Shown one piece after another: positions 50,578-63,026 of a DNA stretch of 64,000 nucleotides; the stretch's first letter is position 1; the number at the start of each line of letters is the position of its first letter. The stretch spans positions 62,001 to 126,000 of the forward strand of contig NZ_JAVDBT010000004.1 of NCBI RefSeq assembly GCF_030848395.1, given 5' to 3'. The notes under the pieces were generated by a model. That model was given only the letters and a program-made list of their open reading frames with translations, was not told the DNA's origin and did no database searches. This stretch comes from Pseudogemmobacter lacusdianii. GTDB taxonomy: Bacteria; Pseudomonadota; Alphaproteobacteria; Rhodobacterales; Rhodobacteraceae. The translations under genes were made by a program, and so were the position numbers.

Positions 50578-53121
50578 ATGGCCGGAATGAGTAGTGCGAA
50601 AGGCAAGCATCATATGCAAGGTGCAAGCAAGATCCTGACGGTTTCCTACGGCACTTTCAGCTGCACGCTGGAAGGCTTTGATGATCCGTTCAACACGATG
50701 CGTGCGATTGCTGAATACTTCCGGGATTTGGCTGCTGGAGACCGTTATTTCGGCGCAGAACCGCCGACGCCGGATGCCGCGATGCTGCACCGGATCGCCG
50801 AGCGCGAAGTGCAGCGCCGGGTCGAAGCGCGGGTCGAAGACAACAATGTGATTCTGCGCGCGGCCGAAGAGCCGGCGGCTGCCGCGATTGCAGCGCCAAT
50901 TGTGGCAGAAAATGTGGCAAAGCCCGGCGCGGCTGAGACGCCCGTGGCAGAAGCCCCCGTGGCACAAGACCCCGTGGTTGAGCCGGCGGCTGAAACCGTT
51001 GCTGTTGAGCCGCTTGCGCCCGTAGATATTGCCGACGAGCTGCCCGAAGTGCCTGCCGCACCGGTCGAGCCTTTGGTTGCCGATGCGCCAGAGCCAGTCG
51101 AGCCGCCTGCGCGTCCCGCCTTGGCTGAGGTGATGCCAGAAGGCGTTGCGGTTAAGCTGGCACGGCTTCGTCATGCTGTGGCCCTCTCGGGCGCTGCGGC
51201 GGCGCCTGTTGCCGCAAACGGTGCGCTCCCGGTCGAGGATGCCGCCTCGGCCTTTGCGCCCAGCTTTGGCTCGGACGGCTTTGATGAAGAAGACGATGCT
51301 GATATTGGCGGCACTGCCGGCCTCGCGGAAGCTTTTGACGTTGCGAATGTTAAGCCTGAAGCTGCTTTCGTCGCGAAGGCCAGTGATGACGTGCAGGGCG
51401 ATGCGGATGCGCAGGTTCTTGCACGGCTGGGCGGCTTGATGGTGGATGAGGATGAGGTGCTGGAAAGCACTGATTCCCTCGACGAAGACGATGAAATTGC
51501 TTTGCAGGATCGGGCTGAGCCTCCGACCGCTTCACCGCTGACCTTGGGCGATGAGGGCGTTGAGCTTGCTGATCTGATCGCAGAGTTGACGGGCAAGCCC
51601 GCTGCCGCCGCAGCCGGGGCTGAACCGGCCGCGCCAGAGGTGGAGACCGCCCCGTCGCAAGCGGCTGAATTGCAAGAAGACTGGGCCAGCGAGGCCTTTG
51701 CCGAGGATATTGAGCAAGAAGACGAAGAGCTCTTCGGTCTTGCTGCAGCGCCTGCGCCGGCTTGGCAGCATGAAGGCTCGCCCGATGTCGCCGATCTGGG
51801 CGATGACCTCGAAAGCGAGCTTTCCGCCGCGCTGTTTGACGATGCGGATGACGCCGCGCCAGAAGTCGTGACGCCCGTCGAAGAAGCTGAGGAGCCGCTG
51901 GCTGCGGCTTGGTCCGATGATGCGCAAGACATCGATCTGCAAGAAGTTGCTGGCGATGATACGGCGAATGAGGTTGATGCCGAACCCCTTGCGGCGGCTC
52001 AAGTTGAACCCCAATTTGCCGAACCGGTTGAGGCTGAAGAGACCGCTACCGTTGCACCAGCTCCCCATGATGCCGCCTTGGAAAAGGCGCAGCGGGCGCG
52101 GGCGCGGGTCATCAAGATCCGCCGTGCTGATGCGATGTTGCCGGAAACCGCTGATGAGCCAACCGCCTTCGTGGCGCCTGTGGCGGATCAGCCGGTCGAA
52201 GCTGACACCACCACCACGGCGCCCGATGAGGATATGACCCGGCTTCTGCGCCAAGCGGATGACGAGATGTCTGAGCCAAGCAACCGTCGCCGCCTTTCGG
52301 CGATCCAGCATCTGAAAGCCGCCGTCGCCGCGACCGTGGCCGAGCGTTTGGCTGGCGTGAAAGAGCCCTCGGACGCCGAGCGTGCCGATCCTTATCGGGC
52401 CGATCTGGCGCGTGCGGTGCGTCCGGTGCGTCCGCGCTCGAATGAGAGCGAGCGGACCCCGCGACTTGCGGCGACCAGCGAGCAACGTCTGATGTCCAGC
52501 ACCAACCGGCCAGCGCCGCTGGTTTTGGTTTCAGAACAGCGCATTGACCGGAGCGCGGCCCCGTCGACGCCCGTGCATGTCGCCCCCGTGCATGTTGCCC
52601 CCGTGCGTCCGCGCCGGGTGGGCCGCGGTGGCGCTGTGGCGGCAGCCAGCGGTGGTGAGGCGTTGCAGGACGATTACGCTTTGGAGGCCGAACTCAGTGC
52701 GGCTTTGCTGGCGGATGAGCCCGCATTGCCCGAGCAAGCCGGCTCGGTGATGCAGGCCGATCTGGACCTCAACGCTTCGGAAGATGACGTTGAGCCTGCG
52801 CTGAATGCCGGCAATATCTTCGACGACAGCCGCGGTTTTGCCGAGTTTGCTGAACGGCTTGGCACCTCGAACCTGACGCAGATGCTTGAGGCCGCTGCCG
52901 CTTATGCAACCTGCTTTGGCAAGCGCGATCACTTCACCCGGCCCTATCTGATGCGTCAGGTCGAAGCCGGTCGGTTTGGTGACGGCTTCACCCGCGAAGA
53001 TGGGTTGCGCGGTTTCGGCACTTTGTTGCGCGAGGGCCGCTTTGCCAAGGTTGGGCGCGGGCATTTCGTGCTGACCGATGATTCGACCTATCTGGCCGAG
53101 GCGCGGAAGATGGCGCGCTAA
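50578..53121 (+). CDS. Large Ala/Glu-rich protein with conserved ends, unknown function
   Basis: 847 residues from ATG 50578; ATG 50587 or 50614 (MQGASKILTVSYGTFSC) may be the real start. Residues about 13-100 look conserved (LEGFDDPFNTMRAIAEYFRD, LHRIAEREVQRRVEARVED). The middle, about 100-740, is low-complexity, rich in Ala, Glu, Asp and Pro (LAPVDIADELPEVPAAPVEP), and probably disordered. A globular C-terminal domain of about 95 residues (FAERLGTSNLTQMLEAAAAY, YLMRQVEAGRFGDGFTREDG) ends the protein. No enzyme or membrane motif is seen. A bidirectional terminator follows. Confidence 0.8.
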   Translation: MAGMSSAKGKHHMQGASKILTVSYGTFSCTLEGFDDPFNTMRAIAEYFRDLAAGDRYFGAEPPTPDAAMLHRIAEREVQRRVEARVEDNNVILRAAEEPAAAAIAAPIVAENVAKPGAAETPVAEAPVAQDPVVEPAAETVAVEPLAPVDIADELPEVPAAPVEPLVADAPEPVEPPARPALAEVMPEGVAVKLARLRHAVALSGAAAAPVAANGALPVEDAASAFAPSFGSDGFDEEDDADIGGTAGLAEAFDVANVKPEAAFVAKASDDVQGDADAQVLARLGGLMVDEDEVLESTDSLDEDDEIALQDRAEPPTASPLTLGDEGVELADLIAELTGKPAAAAAGAEPAAPEVETAPSQAAELQEDWASEAFAEDIEQEDEELFGLAAAPAPAWQHEGSPDVADLGDDLESELSAALFDDADDAAPEVVTPVEEAEEPLAAAWSDDAQDIDLQEVAGDDTANEVDAEPLAAAQVEPQFAEPVEAEETATVAPAPHDAALEKAQRARARVIKIRRADAMLPETADEPTAFVAPVADQPVEADTTTTAPDEDMTRLLRQADDEMSEPSNRRRLSAIQHLKAAVAATVAERLAGVKEPSDAERADPYRADLARAVRPVRPRSNESERTPRLAATSEQRLMSSTNRPAPLVLVSEQRIDRSAAPSTPVHVAPVHVAPVRPRRVGRGGAVAAASGGEALQDDYALEAELSAALLADEPALPEQAGSVMQADLDLNASEDDVEPALNAGNIFDDSRGFAEFAERLGTSNLTQMLEAAAAYATCFGKRDHFTRPYLMRQVEAGRFGDGFTREDGLRGFGTLLREGRFAKVGRGHFVLTDDSTYLAEARKMAR

Positions 53122-53143
53122 GTCGCCGCGACGGGCGATAAGA

Positions 53144-53174
53144 AAAAAGGCGGGCCCGAGTGGCCCGCCTTTTT
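53144..53174. terminator. Bidirectional terminator
   Basis: A perfect 13-base stem AAAAAGGCGGGCC / GGCCCGCCTTTTT with a 5-base loop lies between the convergent 847-residue gene and the DUF2842 gene. Confidence 0.9.
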
Positions 53175-53178
53175 CGTT

Positions 53179-53418
53179 TCATTCTTTCGAAGCCTCATCA
53201 GGATCGGCCTGACCGATCCCTGTGAAAATCTTGCGGAAGGGCAGGATCCAGATCAGCCCAAGCCCGACATAGACGACCAGCTCAGCCCAGATCGGCAGCC
53301 GCCCAAAGCTGCTGCCAAGCCAGTTCATCAAGCTGACCGCTGCGACGATATAGAGCGGCATGCCGACCAAAAGGATCAGCAATGCCAGTCGCTTGCGGGT
53401 CTTGTAGCGCAATGCCAT
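53179..53418 (-). CDS. DUF2842 family membrane protein
   Basis: 79 residues from ATG 53418 (MALRYKTRKRLALLILLVG). There are two transmembrane helices (about 10-33 and 45-65) and a conserved ending, LPFRKIFTGIGQADPDE. This short family is common in Rhodobacterales and has no assigned function. It starts four bases after the purA stop, so the two are probably co-transcribed. An upstream in-frame ATG lies inside purA. Confidence 0.8.
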   Translation of the reverse strand: MALRYKTRKRLALLILLVGMPLYIVAAVSLMNWLGSSFGRLPIWAELVVYVGLGLIWILPFRKIFTGIGQADPDEASKE

Positions 53419-53422
53419 CGGC

Positions 53423-54715
53423 TCAGTCAGCGAAAGGGTCGGTGACAAGGATGGTGTCGTCGCGCTCGGGGCTCGTCGACAGCATCGCCACCGGGCATTG
53501 GATCAGCTCTTCGATGCGGCGGACATATTTGATCGCAGCACCCGGCAGATCGGCCCAAGAACGCGCGCCTTCCGTCGATTCGCTCCAGCCTTCCATCTCT
53601 TCATAGATCGGCTTGCAGCGTGCCTGCTGATCGGCAGCGGTCGGCAGATAATCGATCCGCGCACCGTCGAGCTCATAGCCAACGCAGATCTTCAGGGTTT
53701 TGAACCCGTCCAAAACGTCCAGCTTGGTCAGCGCAATGCCCGAAACGCCCGAGGTGGCACAGGTCTGGCGCACCAGCACCGCGTCGAACCAGCCGCAGCG
53801 GCGCTTACGCCCGGTCACGGTGCCAAACTCATGGCCGCGCTCGCCCAAGCGCTGACCGTCTTCGTCGTGCAACTCGGCGGCGAAGGGGCCTTCACCAACG
53901 CGGGTGGTATAGGCTTTGACGATGCCAAGGACGAAATCGATCGCAGTCGGCCCAAGGCCAACGCCGGTGGCGGCTTGGCCGGCCAAGGTGTTGGACGACG
54001 TCACGAAAGGATAGGTGCCGAAGTCGACATCCAAAAGCGCACCTTGTGCACCTTCGAAAAGAATACGTTTTCCGGCCCGGCGCGCATCGGTCAGAACCTT
54101 CCAGACCGGCTTGGCATAGGGCAGAACTTTCGGAGCGATTTCCTTCAGTTGCGCGATCAGCGCATCCCGGTCGATCGGCTCCAGCCCAAGGCCACGACGC
54201 AAAGCATCGTGATGCGCCAGCAGGCGGTCCACGCGCAGCTCAACCGTCGCCTCATCGGCCAGATCAGCCACGCGGATGGCGCGACGGCCGACTTTATCTT
54301 CATAGGCCGGGCCGATGCCGCGGCCGGTGGTGCCGATCTTGGCCACACCGACAGCACCCTCACGCGCACGGTCCAATTCGCCGTGCAGCGGCAGGATCAG
54401 CGAGGTGTTTTCGGCGATCAACAGGTTGTCTTCGTTGATCTCAACACCCTGCGCGCGCAGCTTTTCGACCTCGGTGACAAGGTGCCAAGGGTCCAAGACC
54501 ACACCATTGCCGATGACCGAAAGCTTGCCACCGCGCACGATGCCCGAGGGCAGCAGCGACAGCTTATAGACGGCGCCATCGATGACCAAAGTATGGCCAG
54601 CGTTATGGCCACCTTGGAAACGGGCAACGATATCGGCGCGCTCCGACAGCCAATCGACAATCTTGCCCTTGCCCTCATCGCCCCATTGGGCGCCCACGAC
54701 GACTACGTTGGCCAT
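53423..54715 (-). CDS. purA: Adenylosuccinate synthetase
   Basis: 430 residues. [21 protein letters not shown] opens the GTP-binding site, followed by [13 protein letters not shown] (catalytic His), [15 protein letters not shown] and TKLDVLDGF. It makes adenylosuccinate from IMP, aspartate and GTP. The upstream leader carries a short hairpin (54746-54764, GTGGGG / CCCCAC). DUF2842 follows in the same unit. Confidence 0.97.
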   Translation of the reverse strand: MANVVVVGAQWGDEGKGKIVDWLSERADIVARFQGGHNAGHTLVIDGAVYKLSLLPSGIVRGGKLSVIGNGVVLDPWHLVTEVEKLRAQGVEINEDNLLIAENTSLILPLHGELDRAREGAVGVAKIGTTGRGIGPAYEDKVGRRAIRVADLADEATVELRVDRLLAHHDALRRGLGLEPIDRDALIAQLKEIAPKVLPYAKPVWKVLTDARRAGKRILFEGAQGALLDVDFGTYPFVTSSNTLAGQAATGVGLGPTAIDFVLGIVKAYTTRVGEGPFAAELHDEDGQRLGERGHEFGTVTGRKRRCGWFDAVLVRQTCATSGVSGIALTKLDVLDGFKTLKICVGYELDGARIDYLPTAADQQARCKPIYEEMEGWSESTEGARSWADLPGAAIKYVRRIEELIQCPVAMLSTSPERDDTILVTDPFAD

Positions 54716-55073
54716 TCGGGTCCGGTCCTTCGGTCTGGAAAATGCGTGGGGGGTATAGCCCCACCTGCGACCGGGGGAAACAAGAAAAACCGTCGCAGCT
54801 GAAAGCCGCCGCCCCGAGCCCTTGCGGTCAAGGCTCAGAACGTTCCGACAGCATCGCTCTGGCCTTTGTAATCGGCAGTCTCAGCGCAGTGCCCGCGCCC
54901 AAACGTCGCGCCGATTGGCTCAGCTAAAAGGCGTTTGCCGGAGCTGATTCCGGACCTCGCCTCCGCTATCTGCGACTTTCCCGTCTTTCAGACCAATAGA
55001 TCCCCGCATGAGGCTCCCACAGTCAGACGAAGGCGCTGACGCCCTAGCCCAGCCCATCACCGCGCGCGAAAAC
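54716..55073. other. Intergenic region between purA start and ldtR stop
   Basis: 358 bases, the purA upstream region on the minus strand. GTGGGG-N7-CCCCAC (54746-54764) could form a leader hairpin 31 bases before the purA ATG. No riboswitch core or second gene is recognised. Confidence 0.5.
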
Positions 55074-55571
55074 CTAATAAATATACCGGATCTGCTCGGT
55101 CCAGAACCGCTCCATCCGCTTTAGGGCAGAGTTGATTTCATCCATCCCATTGATGCCGACCAAGGCGCGCTTTTCGATGATCTCGGCTTGGCGGGTGAAC
55201 AGTTCGCCCAGTTGCCTGCGCACCGATGCGCCTTTATCGGTCAGCCGCACCCGCACCGAACGGCGGTCAATGTCTGAGCGTTGGTGGTGCATATAGCCCA
55301 AATCCACCAGCTTTTTCAGATTATAGCTGACGTTTGAGCCTTGATAGTAACCGCGGGTTTTCAGCTCCCCGGCCGTCACCTCATTCTCGCCAATGTTGAA
55401 CAGCAAAAGCGCCTGCACCGAGTTGATCTCAAGGATATGCAGCCGCTCAAACTCATCCTTGATCACATCAAGCAACAGCCGGTGCAGCCGTTCGACCAGC
55501 GACAGGTTTTCCAAGTAACATGACAGGAACGCTTTTTGCGATCCGTCCAGAATGGTTTGATGAAGCGACAT
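55074..55571 (-). CDS. ldtR: LdtR-like MarR-family regulator
   Basis: 165 residues from ATG 55571, with GGAGAAAGAGG upstream. The winged-helix core ELKTRGYYQGSNVSYNLKKL and LVDLGYMHHQRSDIDRRSVR matches LdtR-type MarR proteins, which in Liberibacter and Rhizobiales control L,D-transpeptidase and other cell-wall genes. The C-terminus ERFWTEQIRYIY is also typical. No L,D-transpeptidase gene is next to it, so the target is elsewhere. Downstream is purA, not co-regulated as far as can be seen. Confidence 0.85.
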   Translation of the reverse strand: MSLHQTILDGSQKAFLSCYLENLSLVERLHRLLLDVIKDEFERLHILEINSVQALLLFNIGENEVTAGELKTRGYYQGSNVSYNLKKLVDLGYMHHQRSDIDRRSVRVRLTDKGASVRRQLGELFTRQAEIIEKRALVGINGMDEINSALKRMERFWTEQIRYIY

Positions 55572-55689
55572 CCTCTTTCTCCGCCAGTTGGGAACAAAGA
55601 GAGAATCAGCACAAACCACCAATATTCGGTAAACTCGCACCGGATTTGCGGCAATTTCGCAGAAACTTCCGCAGCTCTGGCGGCCAGAT

Positions 55690-57249
<1,560 letters not shown>

Positions 57250-57326
57250 GCGCGGCGCGCGCGCCCCGCGTGGCTACGGGTCAGCGCGGGGCACAGCGTA
57301 AGGCGGTGAAGAGGCAATGAGGCATA

Positions 57327-57740
57327 ATGGCTGACGATCTGCCGAACTACTATTTCCGCATCCGCGAAAACGGCGCGGCGGTGTTCAAGGTGGATACCGA
57401 GAACCGCCAGCGCCGGATCGAGCTGGATGAGATTGCGGTGGTCAACACCCGCAACGGCAATATCAAGCCGCATGGCGATGTGGCCCTAAGTCCCGAAGAC
57501 CTTGCGGTGATCGGTGACTGGCTCACTGAACGCCGCGCCCAGCTTGAAGCGCGGGATGTCGATGACATCCTGCGCGCGGTGGATCATCTCAACCTCACGG
57601 CGCATTGGGCGCAGTCGCGCGCCACCGAGGCGCAGCTTGAGGCGATCACCGATAAGCTTCTCTTGGCGATGCATGATCTGCGCTCGGTTCTGGTGCGCAA
57701 AAAGGCCGAGCGTTTGATGAAGGGCGATGCCGAGGGCTGA
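57327..57740 (+). CDS. Conserved hypothetical protein
   Basis: 137 residues from ATG 57327, with GAGG 12 bases upstream. The N-terminal half is beta-rich (YYFRIRENGAAVFKVDTENR, QRRIELDEIAVVNTRNGNIK), the C-terminal half helical (LDDILRA-like, AQLEAITDKLLLAMHDLRSV). The sequence looks like a conserved alphaproteobacterial family, but I cannot name it. It is 77 bases after the aminotransferase and may share its transcript. Confidence 0.7.
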   Translation: MADDLPNYYFRIRENGAAVFKVDTENRQRRIELDEIAVVNTRNGNIKPHGDVALSPEDLAVIGDWLTERRAQLEARDVDDILRAVDHLNLTAHWAQSRATEAQLEAITDKLLLAMHDLRSVLVRKKAERLMKGDAEG

Positions 57741-57854
57741 CCGCCGCGCCCTTGGCCGGCTGTGGATGCCTCCGGCGGGGATAATTAAGTTCTGAAAGAG
57801 AGGGCAGGGCAGTGCCCCATCTTTTGACCACGCCCCATCTCTGGCCATGAATGC

Positions 57855-57880
57855 AAAACGCGCGCCGGTCGGGGCGCGCG
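57855..57880 (-). terminator. Rho-independent terminator after the ferredoxin gene
   Basis: CGCGCGCC / GGCGCGCG with a 6-base loop is followed on the minus strand by TTTTGC. It lies 26 bases after the ferredoxin stop. Confidence 0.75.
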
Positions 57881-57905
57881 CTTTGGTCTTCGCAAGCCTT
57901 TAGGC

Positions 57906-58319
<414 letters not shown>

Positions 58320-58484
58320 TTACGGTGCGGCGCATCCTGCAAGAGGGGCGGCGCGTGCCCGGAATGCCACGCGGTCCGCTTCGCAAGGGCGGTGGGGCTA
58401 TCGTCCTTTGCGGGTTGGCGGTAGGATGGAGGCCATTGGTCTGGCAAACGCTTGGCCCCCCTTAAAGAGCCCGGCACGCGGCAG

Positions 58485-59015
58485 ATGTTCAAATCACTCC
58501 TGACCGCAAGCGTGCTGGCTTTGGCCTTGGCTGGTTGCATCGACACCGCCGGACCTTTGCCGGTGGCCGATTTCTCGGCCGAGATGATAAGTCGCAAAGA
58601 CCCCGGGCCCCCGCCTGGCCCCAAAGGGGCTTGCTGGCAGGCAGACATCCGCCCTGCGGTGATCGAAACCGTGACCGAGCAGGTCATGGTCAAGCCCGAG
58701 AGGGTGCTTGCGGATGGCCGCATCGAACCTGCCGTCTATGGCAGCTCAACCCGCCAGCGCATCGTCTCGGACCGCGGCACGGTCTGGTTCCGCGCGCCCT
58801 GCGCGGCCGAAATGACGCCCGAGTTCATTGCGACGCTGCAACGGGCGCTCAAGGCGCGTGGCTTCTATCTTCTGCCTTTGACCGGCGTGATGGACCGGCC
58901 CACGCGCGACGCTTTGGGCCGCTATCAGCGCAGCCGCGGCCTCGACAGCGACCACCTCTCCTTGGCAGGGGCGCGCGAATTGGGGCTGATCGCGGTGGAT
59001 CGGAGCAGCCTGTGA
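58485..59015 (+). CDS. Lipoprotein with peptidoglycan-binding domain
   Basis: 176 residues from ATG 58485. MFKSLLTASVLALALAGC is a lipoprotein signal with lipobox ALAGC (Cys18). Residues about 115-165 form a PG_binding_1-like helical domain (TLQRALKARGFYLLPLTGVM, RPTRDALGRYQRSRGLDSDH). It would sit in the envelope attached to peptidoglycan. Its stop overlaps the GTG start of the HD-domain gene (GTGA), so the two are coupled. The ribosome site is weak. Confidence 0.8.
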   Translation: MFKSLLTASVLALALAGCIDTAGPLPVADFSAEMISRKDPGPPPGPKGACWQADIRPAVIETVTEQVMVKPERVLADGRIEPAVYGSSTRQRIVSDRGTVWFRAPCAAEMTPEFIATLQRALKARGFYLLPLTGVMDRPTRDALGRYQRSRGLDSDHLSLAGARELGLIAVDRSSL

Positions 59016-59653
59016 GCCTTGCACTCCAGCAGGCGGGCTATGAGACCGCGATCACGCAGCTTTGGGCGGGTCAGGCCGATGCCGCTCATGACATGGGGCA
59101 TCTGCGTCGGGTCTGGGCCAATGCCCAAGCCATTGCCGCCTCCGAGCCGGGCGCCGATCTTGAGGTGCTTTTGGCCGCCGCCTATTTCCATGATGCGGTG
59201 AACCTGCCGAAGAATGCGCCCAACCGCGCCGCAGCCTCGCAACTTTCGGCCGATTGGGCGCGGGAGTATCTGAGCGGCACCGATTTCCCGGCCAAAAAGC
59301 TCGATGCTGTGGCGCATACCATTGCCGCACATAGCTTTTCCGCTGGGATCACACCCGAAACGCTTGAGGCGCAGATCTTGCAAGATGCCGACCGGCTTGA
59401 GGCTTTGGGCGCGATTGGCATGGCCCGGATGTTCGCGGTGACCGGCCAAATGGGCGGCGCGCTCTTTGACGCGGAAGACCCTTTGGCGACTGCCCGGCCC
59501 TTGGATGACAAGGCCTTTGCCTTGGACCATCTGGAGGTCAAACTTTTTCCCGTCGCCGCAGCCATGCAGACGGAAACGGGGCGGCGCATGGCTGCCGAGC
59601 GGGCTGATTTTATGCGCGGCTTTCGCGATCAACTTCTGACCGAAATCGGCTAG
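59012..59653 (+). CDS. HD-domain phosphohydrolase
   Basis: 213 residues from GTG 59012, overlapping the lipoprotein stop in GTGA. The metal motif is His30 (AAHDMGHLRR), His60-Asp61 (AAYFHDAVNL) and a late Asp in ILQDADRLEALG. The family acts on nucleotides or other phosphate esters; the substrate is not predictable here. The long frame that starts further upstream at 58535 runs in another phase of the lipoprotein gene and is not real. A terminator lies beyond its stop. Confidence 0.85.
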   Translation: MSLALQQAGYETAITQLWAGQADAAHDMGHLRRVWANAQAIAASEPGADLEVLLAAAYFHDAVNLPKNAPNRAAASQLSADWAREYLSGTDFPAKKLDAVAHTIAAHSFSAGITPETLEAQILQDADRLEALGAIGMARMFAVTGQMGGALFDAEDPLATARPLDDKAFALDHLEVKLFPVAAAMQTETGRRMAAERADFMRGFRDQLLTEIG

Positions 59654-59689
59654 GGGCCGAGGGCCAGTCGCCCCCCGCGTTAGACCATG

Positions 59690-59723
59690 AAAAAAGGGCG
59701 GTCAGAATGCCCTGCCGCCCTTT
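59690..59723. terminator. Terminator between HD hydrolase and Do-like protease
   Basis: AAAGGGCGG / CCGCCCTTT (59693-59701, 59715-59723) with a 13-base loop. On the minus strand it ends in a TTTTTT run, 22 bases after the protease stop. The plus-strand side is weaker. Confidence 0.75.
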
Positions 59724-59744
59724 ATAACGCCCTGAACTCAGGCC

Positions 59745-61199
<1,455 letters not shown>

Positions 61200-61460
61200 G
61201 GGAAAAACTCCTCTTACATCCGTTGAGGCGGTTGCTCTGTCTGACAAAATTCAGCGCAGGAGTCGCCGTTGGCTGACAGAACAATTGGGCATTGAAAGAG
61301 GCAATGCAAACCCCCTCGCGCAGAATCAAGGCCTTGTGAAGGCATTTGTCATCTGGGGGAGGGGGATTGCCTCTAAGATCAAGGGCGACGGCGGTTGGTC
61401 CGTTGCAGGCGGTCAGAGGCCAAGTTCTAAATCGGGAAAGATAAAAAAGGGGCTGACGTG

Positions 61461-61883
61461 ATGAATACCTTGCCACAGCACCATAAGGCAGCTTGCCATT
61501 GCGGCGCAGTGCAGTTTGAAATCCGCCTGACGGATGGGTTCAACACGATCCGGCGGTGCACATGCTCTTATTGCCGGATGCGCGGCGCCATTGCCGCCTC
61601 GGTGCAACTGGCAGATATCACCTTCGTAAAAGGTGAAGACAATCTGACGCTTTATCAGTTCAATACGAGAACCGCTCAGCATTACTTCTGCAAGACATGC
61701 GGGATCTATACCCACCATCAGCGGCGCTCAAACCCCAACCAATTTGGGGTTAACGTTGCCTGTATTGAAGGTGTCAGCCCGTTTGATTTTCCTGAAGTTC
61801 CGGTGATGGATGGCGTCTCGCACCCTTCAGATAGCACGGCTGGGCCTAAGATCGCTGGGGTCTTAAGGTTCAGCCCATCTTGA
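61461..61883 (+). CDS. GFA-family zinc protein (CENP-V/glutathione-dependent formaldehyde-activating enzyme fold)
   Basis: 140 residues from ATG 61461 (GTG 61458 is also possible; AAAAGGGG lies upstream). The zinc-binding clusters are CHCG (12-15), CTCSYC (33-38) and CKTCG. AQHYFCKTCGIYTHHQRRSN is a GFA signature. The fold is known from Gfa, but most members lack the proven formaldehyde activity. It lies alone, divergent from the protease gene. Confidence 0.85.
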   Translation: MNTLPQHHKAACHCGAVQFEIRLTDGFNTIRRCTCSYCRMRGAIAASVQLADITFVKGEDNLTLYQFNTRTAQHYFCKTCGIYTHHQRRSNPNQFGVNVACIEGVSPFDFPEVPVMDGVSHPSDSTAGPKIAGVLRFSPS

Positions 61884-61935
61884 TGGCAAGGGCTCCACGG
61901 CCTTCGGTCGATGGCCCGCCGGGGGCAGAAGCGCT

Positions 61936-62136
61936 CTAGATTGGCGTTCCAAAACTCCGCGCGGCCCAGATCAGGGCCACCCCGATCGCCAAGGAAACCA
62001 AGCCCAGCACCCGGCGGCGGTCGCGCGAGAGCGAAGCGAAGAAGCGCAGCACCTCTTCCATACGCGAAGGGGCCAGCGCAAGCGCCAGCCCCTCCACCAC
62101 TAAGACCAGCCCAAAGGCCAGGATGACCCAAGTCAC
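61936..62136 (-). CDS. DUF2065 family membrane protein
   Basis: 66 residues. Two hydrophobic helices (MTWVILAFGLVLVVEGLALA and VLGLVSLAIGVALIWAAR) flank a cytoplasmic loop (SRMEEVLRFFASLSRDRRR). This small family is often found after hflC. Its ATG overlaps the hflC stop by four bases, which supports the start and membership of the hflK-hflC operon. Function unknown. Confidence 0.85.
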   Translation of the reverse strand: MTWVILAFGLVLVVEGLALALAPSRMEEVLRFFASLSRDRRRVLGLVSLAIGVALIWAARSFGTPI

Positions 62137-63026
62137 GGCGCGGTTGCCGGGGCAGGGGCGGCGCGGCCGCTTTCGCTGTTCAGATAGTCAAAGAACTCGC
62201 TGTCGGGCTGCATGACCATCGTCGAATTGCTGCCATTCAGCGACCGGCGATAAGCGTCGAGCGAGCGCATGAAGGCAAAGAACTCAGGGTCTTGGCCAAA
62301 GGCTTCCGCCAGCACCCGGTTGCGCTCTGCATCCGCCTCACCGCGCACCACTTCCGCGGTCCGACGGGCTTTCGAGGTTTCTTCCACCACGGTCCGGTCT
62401 GCCGCAGCGCGGACACGTTGCGCCGCTTCGCCACCGCGCGCCACTTCGTCTGCGGCTTCGCGTTCACGCTCGGCGCGCATCCGTGCATAGGTCGCGTTCA
62501 AGTTCTGCTCGGGCAAATCGGTGCGGGTCAGGCGCACGTCGATCACCGTCACACCCAGAGCCTCGGCCTCGCGGCGGGCGATGTCGCGGATCTGGTTGGT
62601 GAGGCCGGCACGGTCTTGGCTCAGCACGCGGTCTTGCGTGGTGTTGCCCAAAACCTCGGGGATGGCCTGCTGCAAGATGTTGCCCAAAAGCGTCTGCGCG
62701 CGTTCTTCGCCGCCCGAGCCGGTGGCCTGACGGAAGGCCTTCAGATCGGTGATGCGCCAGCGCGCAAAAGCGTCAACCACCAAGCGACGCTCACCCAGAA
62801 GAGTAACCTCGATCGGCGCGGTTTGCAGGCCCAAGATGCGGTCTTCGTAATAGACAACCTCTTGGATGAACGGGATTTTCCACCCCAGACCGGGGGTTTC
62901 TTTCTCCTGCACAATCTCACCGAATTGCAGCACGAGGCCCTTTTTCCGCTCATCCACGATGAAGACGGAGGACAGGAACAGCACCAAGACCACGAAGAGG
63001 GCCGGAAGAATATAGAACGCGCGCAT
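62133..63026 (-). CDS. hflC: HflC, SPFH/Band 7 protease modulator subunit
   Basis: 297 residues. An N-terminal transmembrane anchor (MRAFYILPALFVVLVLFLSS) precedes a Band 7 (SPFH) domain with KGLVLQFGEIVQEKETPGLG and EVLGNTTQDRVLSQDRAGLT. A long coiled coil (ERAEREREAADEVARGGEAA) follows. With HflK it forms a large periplasmic-side cage around FtsH and tunes its proteolysis. It is coupled to hflK (TGATG). Confidence 0.95.
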   Translation of the reverse strand: MRAFYILPALFVVLVLFLSSVFIVDERKKGLVLQFGEIVQEKETPGLGWKIPFIQEVVYYEDRILGLQTAPIEVTLLGERRLVVDAFARWRITDLKAFRQATGSGGEERAQTLLGNILQQAIPEVLGNTTQDRVLSQDRAGLTNQIRDIARREAEALGVTVIDVRLTRTDLPEQNLNATYARMRAEREREAADEVARGGEAAQRVRAAADRTVVEETSKARRTAEVVRGEADAERNRVLAEAFGQDPEFFAFMRSLDAYRRSLNGSNSTMVMQPDSEFFDYLNSESGRAAPAPATAP

